NCBI GenBank assembly: GCA_015143295.1
Contig: CM026570.1
Coordinates: forward strand, 27,349,250 to 27,413,249
DNA: 64,000 bases
Source of the DNA: Tetracentron sinense
Lineage: Eukaryota > Streptophyta > Magnoliopsida > Trochodendrales > Trochodendraceae
Direction of reading: 5' to 3'
The position numbers and the translations under genes were made by a program. Shown one piece after another: positions 1 through 11,807 of the stretch. The first letter of the stretch is position 1. Every line of letters starts with the position of its first letter. Below the pieces are notes generated by a model, which was not told the origin of the DNA, ran no database searches, and saw only the letters and a program-made list of their open reading frames with translations.

Positions 1-41
1 GATACAGTTTTTGCATGAATTTTTACCCTGATCCCCTTTTA
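1..41 (+). mobile_element. Copia-1: last bases of the 5' LTR
   Basis: The window opens in the tail of an LTR. The bases up to 41 align with the LTR end of Copia-2 just before its primer-binding site, where the tail reads CCCTTCA; here it reads CCTTTTA, so the terminal CA is mutated to TA. The rest of this LTR lies outside the window. Confidence 0.75.
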
Positions 42-43
42 AG

Positions 44-55
44 TGGTATCAGAGC
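44..55 (+). promoter_or_regulatory. Copia-1 primer-binding site (initiator-Met tRNA)
   Basis: TGGTATCAGAGC is the standard plant Copia site complementary to the 3' end of initiator methionine tRNA, where minus-strand DNA synthesis is primed. It starts two bases after the LTR end, the usual spacing, and fixes the element on the plus strand. Confidence 0.95.
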
Positions 56-1691
56 TCATGGTTAGAGAGTAATTTTCCTATTTGTTTTTGAGGATAATTA
101 AATAGATAATATAATAATGTAATTCATGAGATGAATTATTTATATTATCGCTCGTAGTTTTTATTATTTTATTTGTTCATGAGATGAATAAATAAATATT
201 TTTTTATTAATTATCGAATGAGATTTGATAATGATAATAATTTTAAAAACTAGTATAATTATATGAGATATAATTAATTTCGAAATAAATAGTTTATTTT
301 GAAATTTCCTTTATTAATGATTTGATCATTTAAATAATATTTAATAATTGTTTAAAATAATTAATAATGATTTTTCTAATACATAGATTTTGTTGGAAAG
401 TTTTAAAACCTATTTATAGTGATGAGATCACATTTAGGATTTAAAGTATTTATTTTATATTATTAGGAAAGTCCTAATAAATATTAAATATTACTTATAT
501 TAGTTTTAAGAAAATCTTGTTTGAAATTTTAATAAAATAGTTTTATTAAAATATTTTGTAGGAAAATTTAATAGTTTTATTTTCCGGATTTGATCTACAT
601 TAGATATAGATTTTGTTGAGCATAATGATAATTCTTATCATTATATTTTAATCCTTTTAAATTATAGGAAAAAATACTCCATCACCATGTTGTATCTAAT
701 TATATAAGATTATAGTTATGGATCAAAATTTTTGCTATATGATGAATCGTTTATCATGCATTCATATTAAAAGAAAATATGTAGTAAGTTTTGGCAATCT
801 TTAAATGGCAGATTCATCTGGTTTCCTTGAAAAGGGCGAATGAAATACTGGTTTCCCTAATGCCATTATTTTATCATGCATTGGTGCAAATACTGTGAAG
901 GAGGATGTTGTGATGGTGATCTGGATAAGATGATAGAGGAAGGAATTACGAAGGAGTTTACGAGCTGCCTTTGTTCTTATCTCATTCTCTTGCATCCATG
1001 CATTTGAATTTAATTGACCCATAACTATTAATCTCATATGATATTTATTACTGTTGATTTTATCATGAGATGATACTGTTTATTATTATTTTTTATCATA
1101 AGATGATATCTGTTGTTTAATTATTCTGTTGAAATAATTGCTCTTGATATATCATGTGTATATAAGATTGGGACAAGTCCCTATGTATTATGATCTTCTA
1201 TCATACACTATGTGATCTTATAGTGGGGAGTGTGAGTAAGCTGATAGGCCAAAGTCGGGCCCAATCCCTCTCACCTATGTGAGAACATGGTGAAAACTGT
1301 ATAAGCAAATAGTGAGAGCAATAACGCTAAAGCGTGAGCTTTCATTAGGTGTTTATTAGGTTCATGGTAGGTGGGCACATGAATAAGAGATATTATACAA
1401 TAATGCCAAAGCATGAATATAACATCCCTTATAGATCAGACAGTAGATCGAATGCTCCAAGATTCATAAGATGAGATCTATGAAAATGGAGAAGATAATT
1501 TCTATCTGTCTATTCAAGGTGATGTGATATTGTGTCCAAAGGCAGGATCACATTAAGCCAGTGTTTAGGTATCCGATGCCAATTGATTCTTCCCAAATTG
1601 GCAATACCATTAGAAATGAACCCATAATCTAATAGGTATTAATGAATACAATAGATCCCTAATACTATCTTATTTGTCATTTGATTAGATC
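56..1691 (+). other. Copia-1 untranslated leader
   Basis: About 1.6 kb of AT-rich sequence between primer-binding site and gag. Copia-2 (37151-38799, minus strand) carries a homologous leader of similar length, including the repeated words TTCATGAGATGAAT and a block near 1200-1640 reading through the same motifs as 37200-37700. No convincing coding region is seen; the short open frames do not resemble proteins. Long leaders of this kind are common in Angela/BARE-type Copia elements. Confidence 0.7.
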
Positions 1692-4600
1692 ATGACAGGC
1701 CTACACCCATTGACTGAAATTCTTCATGATGAAAAGTTAGTTGGAACTAACTATGTAGACTGGAAATTTAGGATATACTTGGTACTCTCTGTTGAAAAGC
1801 TTACCCTGTGTCTTACAACTCCTAAACTGTGGTTCTTTTGGATTCAACACCAAATCTGTTAGCTAAAGCTGATTTATGGAATCGTTCTAATCCGACAACA
1901 AGAGATTAGGTGTTAGCATCATTATCCACTATATTGTATAACCATCATAATCATATCGATAATACTTCAGACATTTTACAACACCTTCATGAGATGTTTG
2001 GTGTAGAGAATAAGTTTGCCAACCAAATAGCGTTAAGGTCTCTTCTTGCCACCGAGATGAAAGAGGGAACTTCAGTCAAAGTACACATCATGAAGATGAT
2101 GGGTTTTATTAAAGAACTGGAGATGTACGGTGGAGAGAGGGATCATATCACCAAAATCAATTCTCAGTCATTCAACTTGTTTGTAATGAATTACAGTATA
2201 AACAAGTTAGAGATGACTCTAAGTGGGTTACTAGACTCACTGTTGGCTGTGGAAGATGAGATCAGAAAGGATATTGATGGTGAAATTATGTTTGTTGAAA
2301 GACCTATACCTGTGATGGTGTCTGAAAAGAAAAGGAAGAGAAACATGGGTAAAGGAAAGTTTAAAGACAACTGGGGTAAGACAAAAGTTGCCAAAGGTTC
2401 TTCAGAAGATATTGGCAAGGAAAACAATGGCAAATGAAATTGTTTTTACTGTGGTAAAATAGGCCACTAGAAGAGGAACTGTAGGACTTACCTCGCAACT
2501 CTTAAGAAGGGTCGCGCTAGTACTCAAGGTATGAGATGCTTTGAAGTACTTTTTATTGTTGAGTCAAACTTTCTGGATAGTTTTCCTAATTCATAATGCA
2601 TGGATTATGAATCCACTGTACATGTTTGCAATTGGTTGCAGGGATTCAAGGAAACCAAGAAATTGACAAGACAGGAGTAGAGGCTTAAAGTTGGCAAAGG
2701 TACAAAAGTTACAGTCAAGTCAATAAACTTGTTTACTCTTTATTTACTTAATGGAAAAACATTAATTTTAGAAGACTGCTTTTATGTGCTTTCTGCACAT
2801 TGAAATTTGATTTCAGTATCTAGACTTTTATTTTATGGATTCTCTATCAATTTTAATTCAATTGTTGAAATTAAGAAAGATAGAATGGTCTTGATTACTG
2901 GTAATCTCATTAATGGTCTTTATTTAATTTCCTTTAGTAAATAATGAATGTCTGCAAGGTGACAATGCCTCATCATCTAGAATGTTTGGAATTAAGAGAT
3001 ATTACACTGAGTTTACTTATCTTTGGCATAAGAGACTTGGTAATATTAATCTTGATAGGATCAAGAGGTTAGTAATAGATTGTCCCTTTGACTTTCTCAA
3101 GGTAGAACCACTCCCTACTTGCGAGTTTTGTCTTGAAGGGAAGATGACCAAGAAGCCTTAATTACCCTAAAAAGGTAGGAAGAGCTGAAGAAAGGTTAAG
3201 ACTCATACATAGTGATGTATGTGGTCCATTTAACATTGTTGCACGAGGTCAATACCAGTATTTTGTAACATTTACCGATGACTTCCAGATATGGATATGT
3301 CTATTTGATGCAACATAAATCTGACACATTTGAAAAGTTCAAAGAATTCAGATTAGAAGTTGAGAATCAAACAGACAAATCCATAAAGACACTTCGATCA
3401 GATCGAGGTGGTGAATACCTCACCAAGGAGTTTATGGATTACTTAAGGGATAATGAGATTATCTCGCAATGGACAAGTCCCGCTTCACCTCAACAAAATG
3501 ATGTTTCTGAAAGAAGAAACCGGACCTTATTAGATATGGTTTGCTCTATAATGAGCCATGCCGATGTACCTTCCTATTTTTGGGGATATGCTTTATAAAT
3601 TGTCATTTACATTCTGAACCGGGTTCCATCTAAGTCTATTCCGGTTACACCCCATGAATTGTGGATTGGGCGAAAACCTAGTTTACAACATCTAAGGGTA
3701 TGAGGTTGTTCTGCACATGTTTGCAAACTTGAACCCATTAAGTTGGAATTTAGAACAGAAAAATGGAACTTTGTAGGATATCCAAAAGAAACTAAGGGTT
3801 TTTATTTCTACTCTAAGGCAGACCAAACAATAGTTGTTAGGCATCATACCACTTTCTTGGAGGAAGAAATTGATCTTCTTAAGAAGGTTGAATTTTATGT
3901 GATGAAAGACAACATAGCCAGTGTCCAAAATGAACCTAATTCTTTCACTATTGATTCTTCTAATTTTGTTCCACTGAGAAGGTTTGAAAGAGTTTCTAGA
4001 CCACTAGATAGACCTCAGTATTACAATAATGAGGTTTATCTAGTTACCCCTGATAATGAGGATATGGATCCTGATACTTATCAGGAAGCTACATTAGATG
4101 TAGATTCATCTAAATAGAATAAAGTCATGAATGCTGAAATAGATTCCATGTATGACAACGACGTCTGAACTTTAGTAGATCCACCAGATGGTGTAAGGGC
4201 AATTGGATGCAAATGGATTTACAAAAGGAAGAAGGGTGTCGATGGCAACGTAGATACCTATAAAGCTAGACTTGTTGTAAAACGTTATACTCAAATTCAA
4301 GGAGTAGATTATGAGGACACCTTTTCACCTATAGCTATGCTCAAATCCATTAGGATATTGCTGGCTATAGATGCACACCATGACTATGAGATATGACAAA
4401 TGGATGTCAAAACTATTTTCCTTAATGGAATATTAGATGAAGACATCTATATGAAGCAACCTGAGGGCTTCATTGCTCCTAACCAAGAGAACTTGGTATG
4501 CAACCTCAACAAGTCGATATATGGTTTAAAACAAGCTTCCAGAAGCTGGAACTACAGATTTAATCTTTTGATCAAAGAATTTGGATTCCAAAAGAATTTA

Positions 4601-5265
4601 GAGGAATCATGTATATACAAGAAAGACAGTGAGAGAGCGGTAGTATTCCTAATTCTTTATGTAGATGACATCCTACTAATTGGGAATGATGTAGGGATGT
4701 TGTCATTAGTCAAAATTTAGCTTTTTTAGCATTTCTCAATGAAAGACTTGGGAGAGGCATCCTATATTGTCGGAATAAAGATTCTGAGAGATAGAAAATG
4801 CCGAATGTTGGGATAAAGCCAAACTTCCTACATAGACAAGATTTTGTCTAGGTATAGTATGAGTGATTGTAAGACAACTCTTATTCTTTTTAGATATGGT
4901 GTCAAGCAAAAGAAGAGGTGCCCTTATGCTTCGGGAGTGGGGAGCCTCATGTATGCCATGCAATGTACTAGACCGGATATCTGTCATGCAGTGGGAGTTA
5001 GTCGGTTCCAAAGCAATCCAAGATTCGATCATTGGACTACTGTGAAGCATATCATGAAGTACCTGAAAAGGACTAGAGATTATGTGCTTACTTTTCCCTT
5101 AGAGGGTGTATCTTCTCATTAATGAGATTATTGAGAGATAAGGCATGATATTATTGTTACAAAGATCAGGTCTCAACTTAATGTTGCTGACCCGATGACT
5201 AAAGCTTTATCAGATAAAGTATTTGTAACCCACTTAGTATGAGATTGAAATCTATGACACAGTGA
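1692..5265 (+). pseudogene. Copia-1 gag-pol polyprotein, heavily broken
   Basis: Degraded single polyprotein of an Angela/BARE-like Ty1/Copia element. In order: gag from ATG 1692, with a body open at 1910-2437; a CCHC zinc knuckle at 2441-2482 whose conserved Trp is a TAG stop; a protease remnant near 2598-2635 where the D-S-G triad is lost; pre-integrase HHCC near 3013-3165, with one His replaced by Asn; integrase core near 3200-3600, including S-D-R-G-G-E-Y at about 3396; reverse transcriptase about 4131-4715 with intact Y-V-D-D at 4658-4669. After the RT thumb the frame jumps at about 5105 from the start of RNase H to the C-terminal tail, so about 110 residues of RNase H are missing. Many stops and frameshifts interrupt it. 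It is a dead copy; family assignment is from domain order and motifs, lineage from resemblance only. Confidence 0.9.
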
Positions 5266-5270
5266 CTTTT

Positions 5271-5286
5271 AGGGTAAGTGGGAGAT
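5271..5286 (+). promoter_or_regulatory. Copia-1 polypurine tract
   Basis: AGGGTAAGTGGGAGAT lies directly before the 3' LTR start TGTTAGACATAA, where plus-strand DNA synthesis is primed. Copia-2 has the equivalent tract at 31804-31819 on the minus strand. Confidence 0.85.
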
Positions 5287-5736
5287 TGTTAGACATAATG
5301 CCCAGAAAAGTCATTTTGATTGTAAGATTCTTATTAATTTGATTAATATAGACTTCTTCTTTATCTATTGTGTATTCATTATGGGTAATTGACCATGATT
5401 AAGAGATGATCTATACGATATGAGATATCGATAAAGGTTCTTAGGATATATTGTAGGAAAGTTATGTGATTGGATTATTACAGGCAGATATAACTTTCCA
5501 GTTCCTTATACCTTATATAGTCACAGCTATGGGTGAAGCTGGGCACTTCACTTATATGGCTGCCACTATGCTAAGATGTTCTCAATAGTTGAGATGTAGT
5601 TCTATCTCGAACTATTGTAGTGGAGACTACACATCAGCATATGGGTGCTTAAATATACACTGACTGATTGTATTCAATAAGAGACCTCTTGCATAAACAT
5701 ACTATCAGATAGTTGGTCTCATTGACATTGAATAGT
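5287..5736 (+). mobile_element. Copia-1 3' LTR, truncated
   Basis: Starts TGTTAGACATAATGCC and follows the Copia-2 LTR (43233 downward, and 31803 downward) base by base for about 450 bp. Homology stops at 5733-5737, where the sister LTRs continue differently. About 1.75 kb of LTR is missing and is not found elsewhere in the window. What follows is the 3' part of an unrelated Tat-like LTR, with no duplication or TG/CA terminus at the joint. Confidence 0.85.
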
Positions 5737-6055
5737 TAGGTTAGGGTTTGACTAGGGTTCACCTAGGTTTTGACTAGGGTTTGAGTGGGGTTTACCTAGG
5801 GTTTGGCTAGGGTTTAGGGTTCACCTAGGGTTTTGACTAGGGTTTACCTAGGATTTGATTAGGGTTTGCCTAGGGTTTTACTTAGGGTTAGGCTTGGGTT
5901 TACCTAGGGTTAGGCTAGGGTTTACCTAGGGTTTGATCAAGGTTTGACCAGGGTTTGACCTAGGTTTGGCTAGGATTTGACCAGGGTTTACCTAAGGTTA
6001 GGGTAATTAACCATGATTAACATGTTTAACCCTGATTAAGGGGGTGTAAAAATTG
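5737..6055 (+). mobile_element. 3' portion of a Tat-like LTR
   Basis: Made of irregular CTAGGGTTTGAC/CCTAGGGTTTACC words and ending in GTGTAAAAATTGAGTG followed by TTTATA. The same composition and the same end (GTGTAAAAATTGGGTG, CTTACA) close the Tat-like solo LTR at 30930. It is therefore read as the end of an LTR of the same family, with internal sequence starting at 6056. The Ty3/Tat label is an inference from the LTR style; no coding domain supports it. Confidence 0.6.
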
Positions 6056-6624
6056 AGTGTTTATAGCTGTCCCTCTTTGCCAAAGAGTGCCAAGTTGGTA
6101 GTTGAACGACAAAGATTGGAATCATCCTATTTTTATATCAAGATTGAATTTTTAAGGAATGATGATATGTATGCACGTTGTACAAGTGGTGGAGAATGTG
6201 CCTGCCTATACCTGCTGGGGATATGAGCGACTCTGGGAAGTGGAAGTGGTTAGGGCTACTCTCTGGGGAATGAAGAGTAGTTCGCGCTACTCATGCTGGG
6301 GATTAATGGATGCTACGAAAGACCGTATGTCCCAGGGGCGCTAGCCAAATTTGGTTGTTACGGCATTATCCAAAGGTGTTTAGTCAAAACAACTGAAGGA
6401 CACCCGGAGTGTCGGAAGGAGGACATGTAGGAGGTAATGCCGCGGTATGACGAGATTTTCAAGGGGCACACAGGATGTCAAGAACACACGGGGTGTCGAA
6501 AGGGGGACATGCGAGGTGTTGGCATATTGACAAGGTGTGTTATGTCAATGGAACACCTGGGATGTCGGAGACACATGGAAGTGTCAAAGAGGGGAGATGG
6601 GAGGTGTCGGCATGTTAACAAGGT
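6056..6624 (+). mobile_element. Tat-like element internal region, first piece
   Basis: Noncoding sequence following the LTR end, with CTGCTGGGGAT-type words (6220-6310) that recur at 58330-58560, and GGCGCTAGCCA words at 6338 and 57941. From about 6400 it becomes the 85-bp minisatellite that resumes at 43239 and again at 57763. No protein-coding domain is recognisable. Copia-2 interrupts it at 6625. Confidence 0.6.
6400..6624 (+). repeat. 85-bp minisatellite, left part
   Basis: Degenerate copies of a unit containing ACACGGGGTGTCGAAAGGGG and GCGGTATGACGAGGTTGTCA. The same unit is found at 43239-43453 and 57763-57930, so the three blocks were one array before Copia-2 and the Athila element inserted. 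The spacing between GGTATGACGAG words is 85 bp in the better preserved blocks. Confidence 0.75.
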
Positions 6625-7233
6625 TGAAAGAAATCCAGATAAAAAATTTATACAGAAAACTGGATGCCAAGGATCTTTACACCATAGAAAGTAAATAATA
6701 CTAACTACATGTTTAGAGAATTACCTCGGTGAATGATGTTTACCGGTGAAATACAAAAGAACTCGAACTGTCAGAACTCTTTGTAGATATTTCTCGAAGA
6801 AATACTCAAAACTCGATCCTTGTTCTTCGCTATCCCCGTGAAGCTTTTGAATCTGTACTTGGTCATGAAGAAACAAAGAGAAGAAGATTGTTGTTTGAGT
6901 AGACTTTCTGTCTCACAAATACTAAGGGTTCAAAACCCTAGCCTTCAATCAACTTGGAATATCCCTAAGGGGCTCACGAAAAGTGAGAGAGAGTATTCTC
7001 TCTCTATTGCTCACGGTTTGGAGGAGGGGAAGAAAAAACTCCTTGAATTGAATAAATAATCCCACACGTTTTGGGTATTGGGTATATATAGATTAGGATC
7101 TTATCCTAATTCTACTCCAATTAGAAGTTATCCCTTTTAGAAGAGTTACTAATTAATGATAACTCTTATCATTAGTTATAACAGACTTTCTAATTTAGGT
7201 TCCTTTTCCTAAAAGGACTCCTTAATTAAAGGG
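6625..7233 (-). mobile_element. Copia-2 3' LTR, piece 1 (distal end)
   Basis: Matches 41032-41650 of the 5' LTR from the terminal TGAA through a TATA-containing stretch near 7080-7090 (minus strand) to AAGGG at 7229-7233, where the TGTTG-type solo LTR was inserted. Open frame 6820-7059 is part of LTR sequence, present also in the 5' LTR at 41227, and not a gene. Confidence 0.92.
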
Positions 7234-9218
7234 TGTTGCTGATAGAAAATGATAAGATGACACGTAGAAGTAATTTCCTAGTCAAATTAGAACCTGAACT
7301 AGTGAGAAGCCACGTGGATAAGATTATGATAATCCAAAAAAGGTTCTATTGCCTTAAAAGTATTTTGTTCTGAATACAAATTTCGAACCATTAGTGTATC
7401 AGATGTTCATTTGCACTATCTTTACGGTTTAATGTTGTTGAAGGCGTAACAAGCCTTCGGGTATTAATTACTGACGCCTTTCTCGACCTGAGTAATATTT
7501 TGCAGATATTTCAGATAAGCTTTTGATCCTGTTAAAAGCTCAAAGGAGTCGAAAGGTTCAGATCCTTAAAATATGCGACGTTAGAGAATAAGATCCAGAC
7601 TCCGAGCATGCTGGTTAACTCACTACGCCTTCATGGTTTGAAGTAGTTGAGTATTCAATAGATGATGTAGTCAAAGGAGCTGATTTTGACTAACTGATAA
7701 CCTTTCAGAAATCAGATGGAAAGCTCAAAGGCGGCCTACTCCGTCAAGACCAAAGTTGTCCTTGGTAAGATTTCAATAGAATCAGATTATTGAATGTATT
7801 CTAACGCCATTATGATATCTTATTCTTCAAAACAGGTCTTGAATCAATGGCGTTGTGGGCTTATGCAGATCGAAGGCTCAAAGGAGTCAAACTTCGTTGA
7901 GACGAGAGGCGGTTACTGGTTCAGCCTCATCTTTATAGGGATTCAGTGGAATCATATCACCATGTACCTTATTGCCTTGTCAGGAGGTAAAGGCACAGAT
8001 TGTCTTCCTCATGGGAATGGGCGTGTGTGTTCCCCCCATCTCTTATTTCATTAAAGTATTGATTACTTTCTGGGCTGACAGTCAGGAGGAAATTTTGGGA
8101 TGTATCGTGCCCACTTCCTTGTGGGCTATTAGAGGGAATCGAGGCCTCTATAGTCCCATTCTGTCGTACTAGATGATTGAGGTCTGACGGTGGATATCGC
8201 ATCGACCCTGAGAATAGTGCCCTCGTCTAGCACTTATGATTTCTCTAGACAAGGTATCTCAAAGGCTTATGACCTACCTTTGGTGTACGATGATTTATAT
8301 ATATATATATATATATTATGTATCTAGGGGAAGGATTATGAGATGTGGTCTGGAGGGCTAGGAGGGAATTTGTTAAAATAGATAAACTCGTTTATGAAAG
8401 TAGTTTACTCATTTATGAAAATAGTTTACTCTTTTAATCTTTGAAGTATGCATCCAAAAGCTTATTTGGGTCATAACAGTTTTGAAGGACTAAGCCATAA
8501 CTGAAAGTTGGTTATGGTGGTTTGATGAGCTGGCAGCTCCCTTCTAAAAGAACACGTGATGATTAATAAATAATTTCTCTTTAATGGATATAAGTTGTTA
8601 TTAACAAAATAGAAATTAGTTATTGACAGAATGGCTCCACTTAACAGATTCTGTCTACTTTGTAATAGAAAGGCTCCATTTAACAGATTCTGTCAATATT
8701 CTAACAGATTGGCTCCTTTTAACGGAATAACAACTGTCATATGTCAGAATCAGTTATACGTCACATCAAATGATATTATTTATATTATTATTAAATAAAA
8801 TAAATTTTCTCCTATAAATACAGGATGACCAGTTGGAATAAAAGATGGATTTTAAACCGGATTTTTGGAGGGATTGACATTGGTAAAACTTTCTAGAAAA
8901 GAAACCAAAAAAGGGATTTTCGTATGTTCTTGAGTGTGTTAAAGAAGGAAAGCTGCTAGTTCGTCAGTGTTCTTCATTGTCCCTTCCTCTCTCCCTTTGA
9001 TCACCTTAATCTTTTCTTCCTCTTTTTCTCTTCTACTCATTCTTTCAAGAAACCTGGAGAAGTGTGACGTAGCAAAACTACTTCAGTCTTGCCAAATGAC
9101 CCTGAAATGATCAAAGGAGGTTGCTAATGATAGATTTGCTGATCCTAATTAGCAAATCTATAGTTGTAGACTGATATCCAGCGATCTACACCAGCAATTC
9201 AAATCCTCAGTTTCAACA
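7234..9218 (+). mobile_element. Solo LTR, TGTTG...CAACA type, unclassified
   Basis: Begins TGTTGCTGATAG, ends GTTTCAACA, and is flanked by AAGGG on both sides (7229-7233, 9219-9223). The Copia-2 5' LTR shows the uninterrupted target at about 41636-41650. The 5-bp inverted termini and 1985-bp length fit an LTR, and no internal domain exists, so it is a solo LTR. The plus orientation is suggested by TATAAATA at 8813-8820, about 400 bp before the 3' end. It holds an (AT)n run near 8296-8316 and three imperfect 40-bp repeats near 8629-8722 around GGCTCC...TTAACAGATTCTGTC. The family was not recognised. Confidence 0.85.
8813..8820 (+). promoter_or_regulatory. Probable TATA box of the TGTTG-type LTR
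   Basis: TATAAATA in an AT-rich stretch, followed by a more GC-balanced tract and the LTR end about 400 bp later, the usual U3-to-R layout of plant LTRs. It is the main reason for placing this LTR on the plus strand. Confidence 0.5.
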
Positions 9219-9223
9219 AAGGG

Positions 9224-9993
9224 TGTAACTAATTCCCTAGATTCTAGGAATCCCAACAAACTCCTAACAATAAGGAATCCTAATCAAATCAGGAAACCCT
9301 ATAAGGGGAGGCGTGAGCTATAGGGGGCATGAGCTAGGGAGTCTTGCATTCCAAGTTTTGAAAAACTTCTAATCTTTTCTTATTGTTTCTTGCATTCCAA
9401 GTATTGGAATCTAATCCCATGAAATAAGGATTAATTATGTAATAATTATTTAACTAACAAAATCCTAATTCAATTAGGAAACTCCAAATGGGCGCCCACC
9501 TTAGGGATTTAATCCCTTGGGCTTGGGCCCACTAGTAAGGTCCAATTTTGTTGGGTTTTATGGATTGGGTCAAACTCATTTCCCCTTATTTTATGTTAAT
9601 TAAATAATCATTAACATTATCCTTTACTTTAGATTAACTTTTAATCTAAACCATAGATTAACATTTAATCTATTTATTAATGATTAACATTTAATCAATT
9701 AAATTTATAGATTAACATTTAATCTATTTATTAATGATTAACATTTAATCAATTAAATTTATAGATTAACATTTAATCTATTAATTGAGCTTGTATTTCT
9801 TATGTGAGCATCTCTACAGATTGCTCTGGGACATATAACCATGGCTTACCCAATGTTATCCCATTGACCCTAAATAGGAATGACATCGGAATTACAAGTG
9901 ACATGAGATATCCATGTTGCAATTGAATCCCAGTGTAAGGACATTAACCAATAAGGATCCCATCACATGACTTTTTAATTCAATTGATCCTTC
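9224..9993 (-). mobile_element. Copia-2 3' LTR, piece 2 (middle)
   Basis: Collinear with about 41650-42364 of the 5' LTR. It contains one more copy of a 54-bp AT-rich unit (TAGATTAACATTTAATCTAT...) than the 5' LTR: see 9654-9783 versus 42074-42149. It ends at CCTTC (9989-9993), the duplicated target of the Tat-like solo LTR. Confidence 0.92.
9654..9783 (+). repeat. 54-bp tandem repeat expanded in one LTR
   Basis: Two full units plus a partial one of a 54-bp sequence starting TAGATTAACATTTAATC. The sister LTR has one full unit plus a partial one, so a unit was gained here or lost there after the element inserted. Confidence 0.85.
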
Positions 9994-10499
9994 TGTGAAT
10001 AAGGATTTCGTTATCATCCATAAGGGTACTGTTTGGTGATGTGATCGGTTGATTTTATGTTTAGAGTTGTCACTTATTTATTCGGTAGGGATAAGTCCCA
10101 TGATAATTGATAAAGTCTTGGTCTACTTAGAGTTCTAGCTAAGAGGTTCGGTTAAGTCCGGGGAAGGTGTTAGGCACCCCCGGCACTTCCGTTTTGTAAC
10201 GGTTCCCTACTTATTAGGTTTAAGCCAATTTAAGTCAAGTTATGAATCAAATGCCGTAGATTTAGTTTATACTAATCAAAGAAGGGAAAATCTAGACTAG
10301 GATCGAACCTGAGTTAGGTTGCCTACGTACTCACATTGGGGTGAGATTAGACCGAGCGTAGTTCTGGCACATGAGCCCTTGTCGAGGCTAAGGGAGTGTT
10401 ATGGGTGCATCAAGGGTGGCTTAGGATCTAGACGGGAGGCTAGGGGTGGTTGATTGGGTTGGTTAAGTGCTTGGTTATGATTGAGTCGGGTAGGCCAAG

Positions 10500-10740
10500 G
10501 TTGAAGCCCGGTAGGCTTAGACCCGGTAGGTCGAGGATAAGTCCGATAGACTAGGGGTTGACCCGGTAGGCCGAAGTTAGGCCCAGCAGGTCTTGGTTGA
10601 GCCCGGTAGGCTTTGGATTGGGCCCGGTACGCCAAGGGTAAGCCTGATAGGCTTAAGGTTGGGCCTGATAGGCCTTGGGTGAGCTCGGTAGGCTTGGGTT
10701 TAGTCCGGTAGACTATGATTGGGCCCGGTAGGCGTAGGGT
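10500..10740 (+). repeat. CCCGGTAGGC short tandem repeat
   Basis: About ten degenerate 23-24-bp units, each with (G)CCCGGTAGGC or a close variant followed by a variable TTGGGTTGAG-like spacer. It lies inside the Tat-like LTR and probably arose by local slippage. Confidence 0.8.
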
Positions 10741-10829
10741 TGAAGCTCCAAATTCAAATTATGGTCCTTGAAGTGATTTGATGATTTTTCCCTAAATTTC
10801 TCAAGTTAAGTGGGCTAACCATGATTAAG

Positions 10830-11125
10830 ACATGAGTTTTAACCATGGTTAGTCCGGATAACCACGGTTGGACATATTTTGAACACTTTTTTGTCCTCTT
10901 TACAATTTTCATGATTTTTGAGAATTAACCATGATTTGAATGGGCTTAACCATGGTTAAACCAAATATTAACTATAGTTAAGCTCATCTAACCATGGTTA
11001 GGCATGAGCTTGCAATCAAAAACATAATTTTTCCAAGTTTTAGAATTTTAGGGATTTTCTGAAATTTTTCCAAGAAGGTTATTTTAATTAACCATGGTTA
11101 ATGCTTAACCATGGTTAAGCTAACC
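10830..11125 (+). repeat. Cluster of TTAACCATGGTTAA palindromes
   Basis: Repeated half and full copies of the palindrome TTAACCATGGTTAA, for example near 10972-11000 and 11089-11122. Related TTAACCATGATTAA words occur near the 3' end of the LTR piece at 6006-6040. Confidence 0.7.
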
Positions 11126-11807
11126 AAGGGTTAAGGCAGGGGCAGACCTAGGAAAGCTTGGGATGGGCCCCAGGGGCCATATTAAGTCAGTTAGAGGCCC
11201 CCCATGGGCTATGGGCCCACTGTGAAGCCAACAAACAGTCAAAAATCCACACTGTCAATAATCTAATTACCGATAGTATGGCTGATTTTCTCCAAACTTT
11301 GCATGGTGATAATTCCAGTTAGGGGCATGGTTAGGGGGCGTACAACCCATGGATTTTGTCGCGACCCAAAACCTGTAACGCCCCGAAATACCCCCTAGGA
11401 GTTTAGGGATATTTTAGGTGTCACACTGCGTACCTATCAAACCATCCTGTAATGCACAAGATAAAATGTAGTACTAACAACGATATTCAGAGCGCGGAAG
11501 CTATCATATATACGGAAGCGTAAACAAATGTTCATTTCTTATGATGATCCAAAATAGTATTCCAAGTTAACATAAATACACGACATGTCTAAGTCTAAGG
11601 TGGACAGGCCCACCTATCAAAATATCAAAATACACAAGACCCTCTCATACTCTCCCCTCAACAGTAGTCGAGGTATGGCCACGCATCGAGGTCTCGGTCC
11701 GCTTGAGACTGTAATGGAATAGCCGGCTCTCTCTCCTCTATATACTCTTCCTCAACCCAAGGCTCCGGGTCGAGGGCTCCCTCAGTACCTGCCGACATGA
11801 AAGTACG

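Larger units (their letters stand above)
9994..11356 (+). mobile_element. Tat-like solo LTR, left part
   Basis: Contains a block of CCCGGTAGGC repeats (10500-10740), several TTAACCATGGTTAA-like palindromes (10830-11125) and one GTCAATAATCTAATTACCGA half-palindrome at 11246. The open frame on the minus strand at 10399-10635 is just the repeat read in frame. No gene is seen. Confidence 0.8.

Noticed and set aside
44..55. tRNA gene fragment
   Set aside because: Short TGGTATCAGAGC matches are primer-binding sites next to LTR ends; no cloverleaf sequence surrounds them.
5737..6000. Telomere-like TTTAGGG words (also 30600-30860)
   Set aside because: The words are irregular CTAGGGTTTGAC/CCTAGGGTT mixtures with varying period and occur in both members of one LTR family, so they are LTR sequence and not an interstitial telomere.
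7226..9223. MULE-type insertion with a 9-bp duplication AAAGGGTGT
   Set aside because: The longer match is explained by a 5-bp AAGGG duplication plus the LTR starting TGT where the target also continues TGT; ends are TGTTG/CAACA and no long terminal inverted repeat exists.
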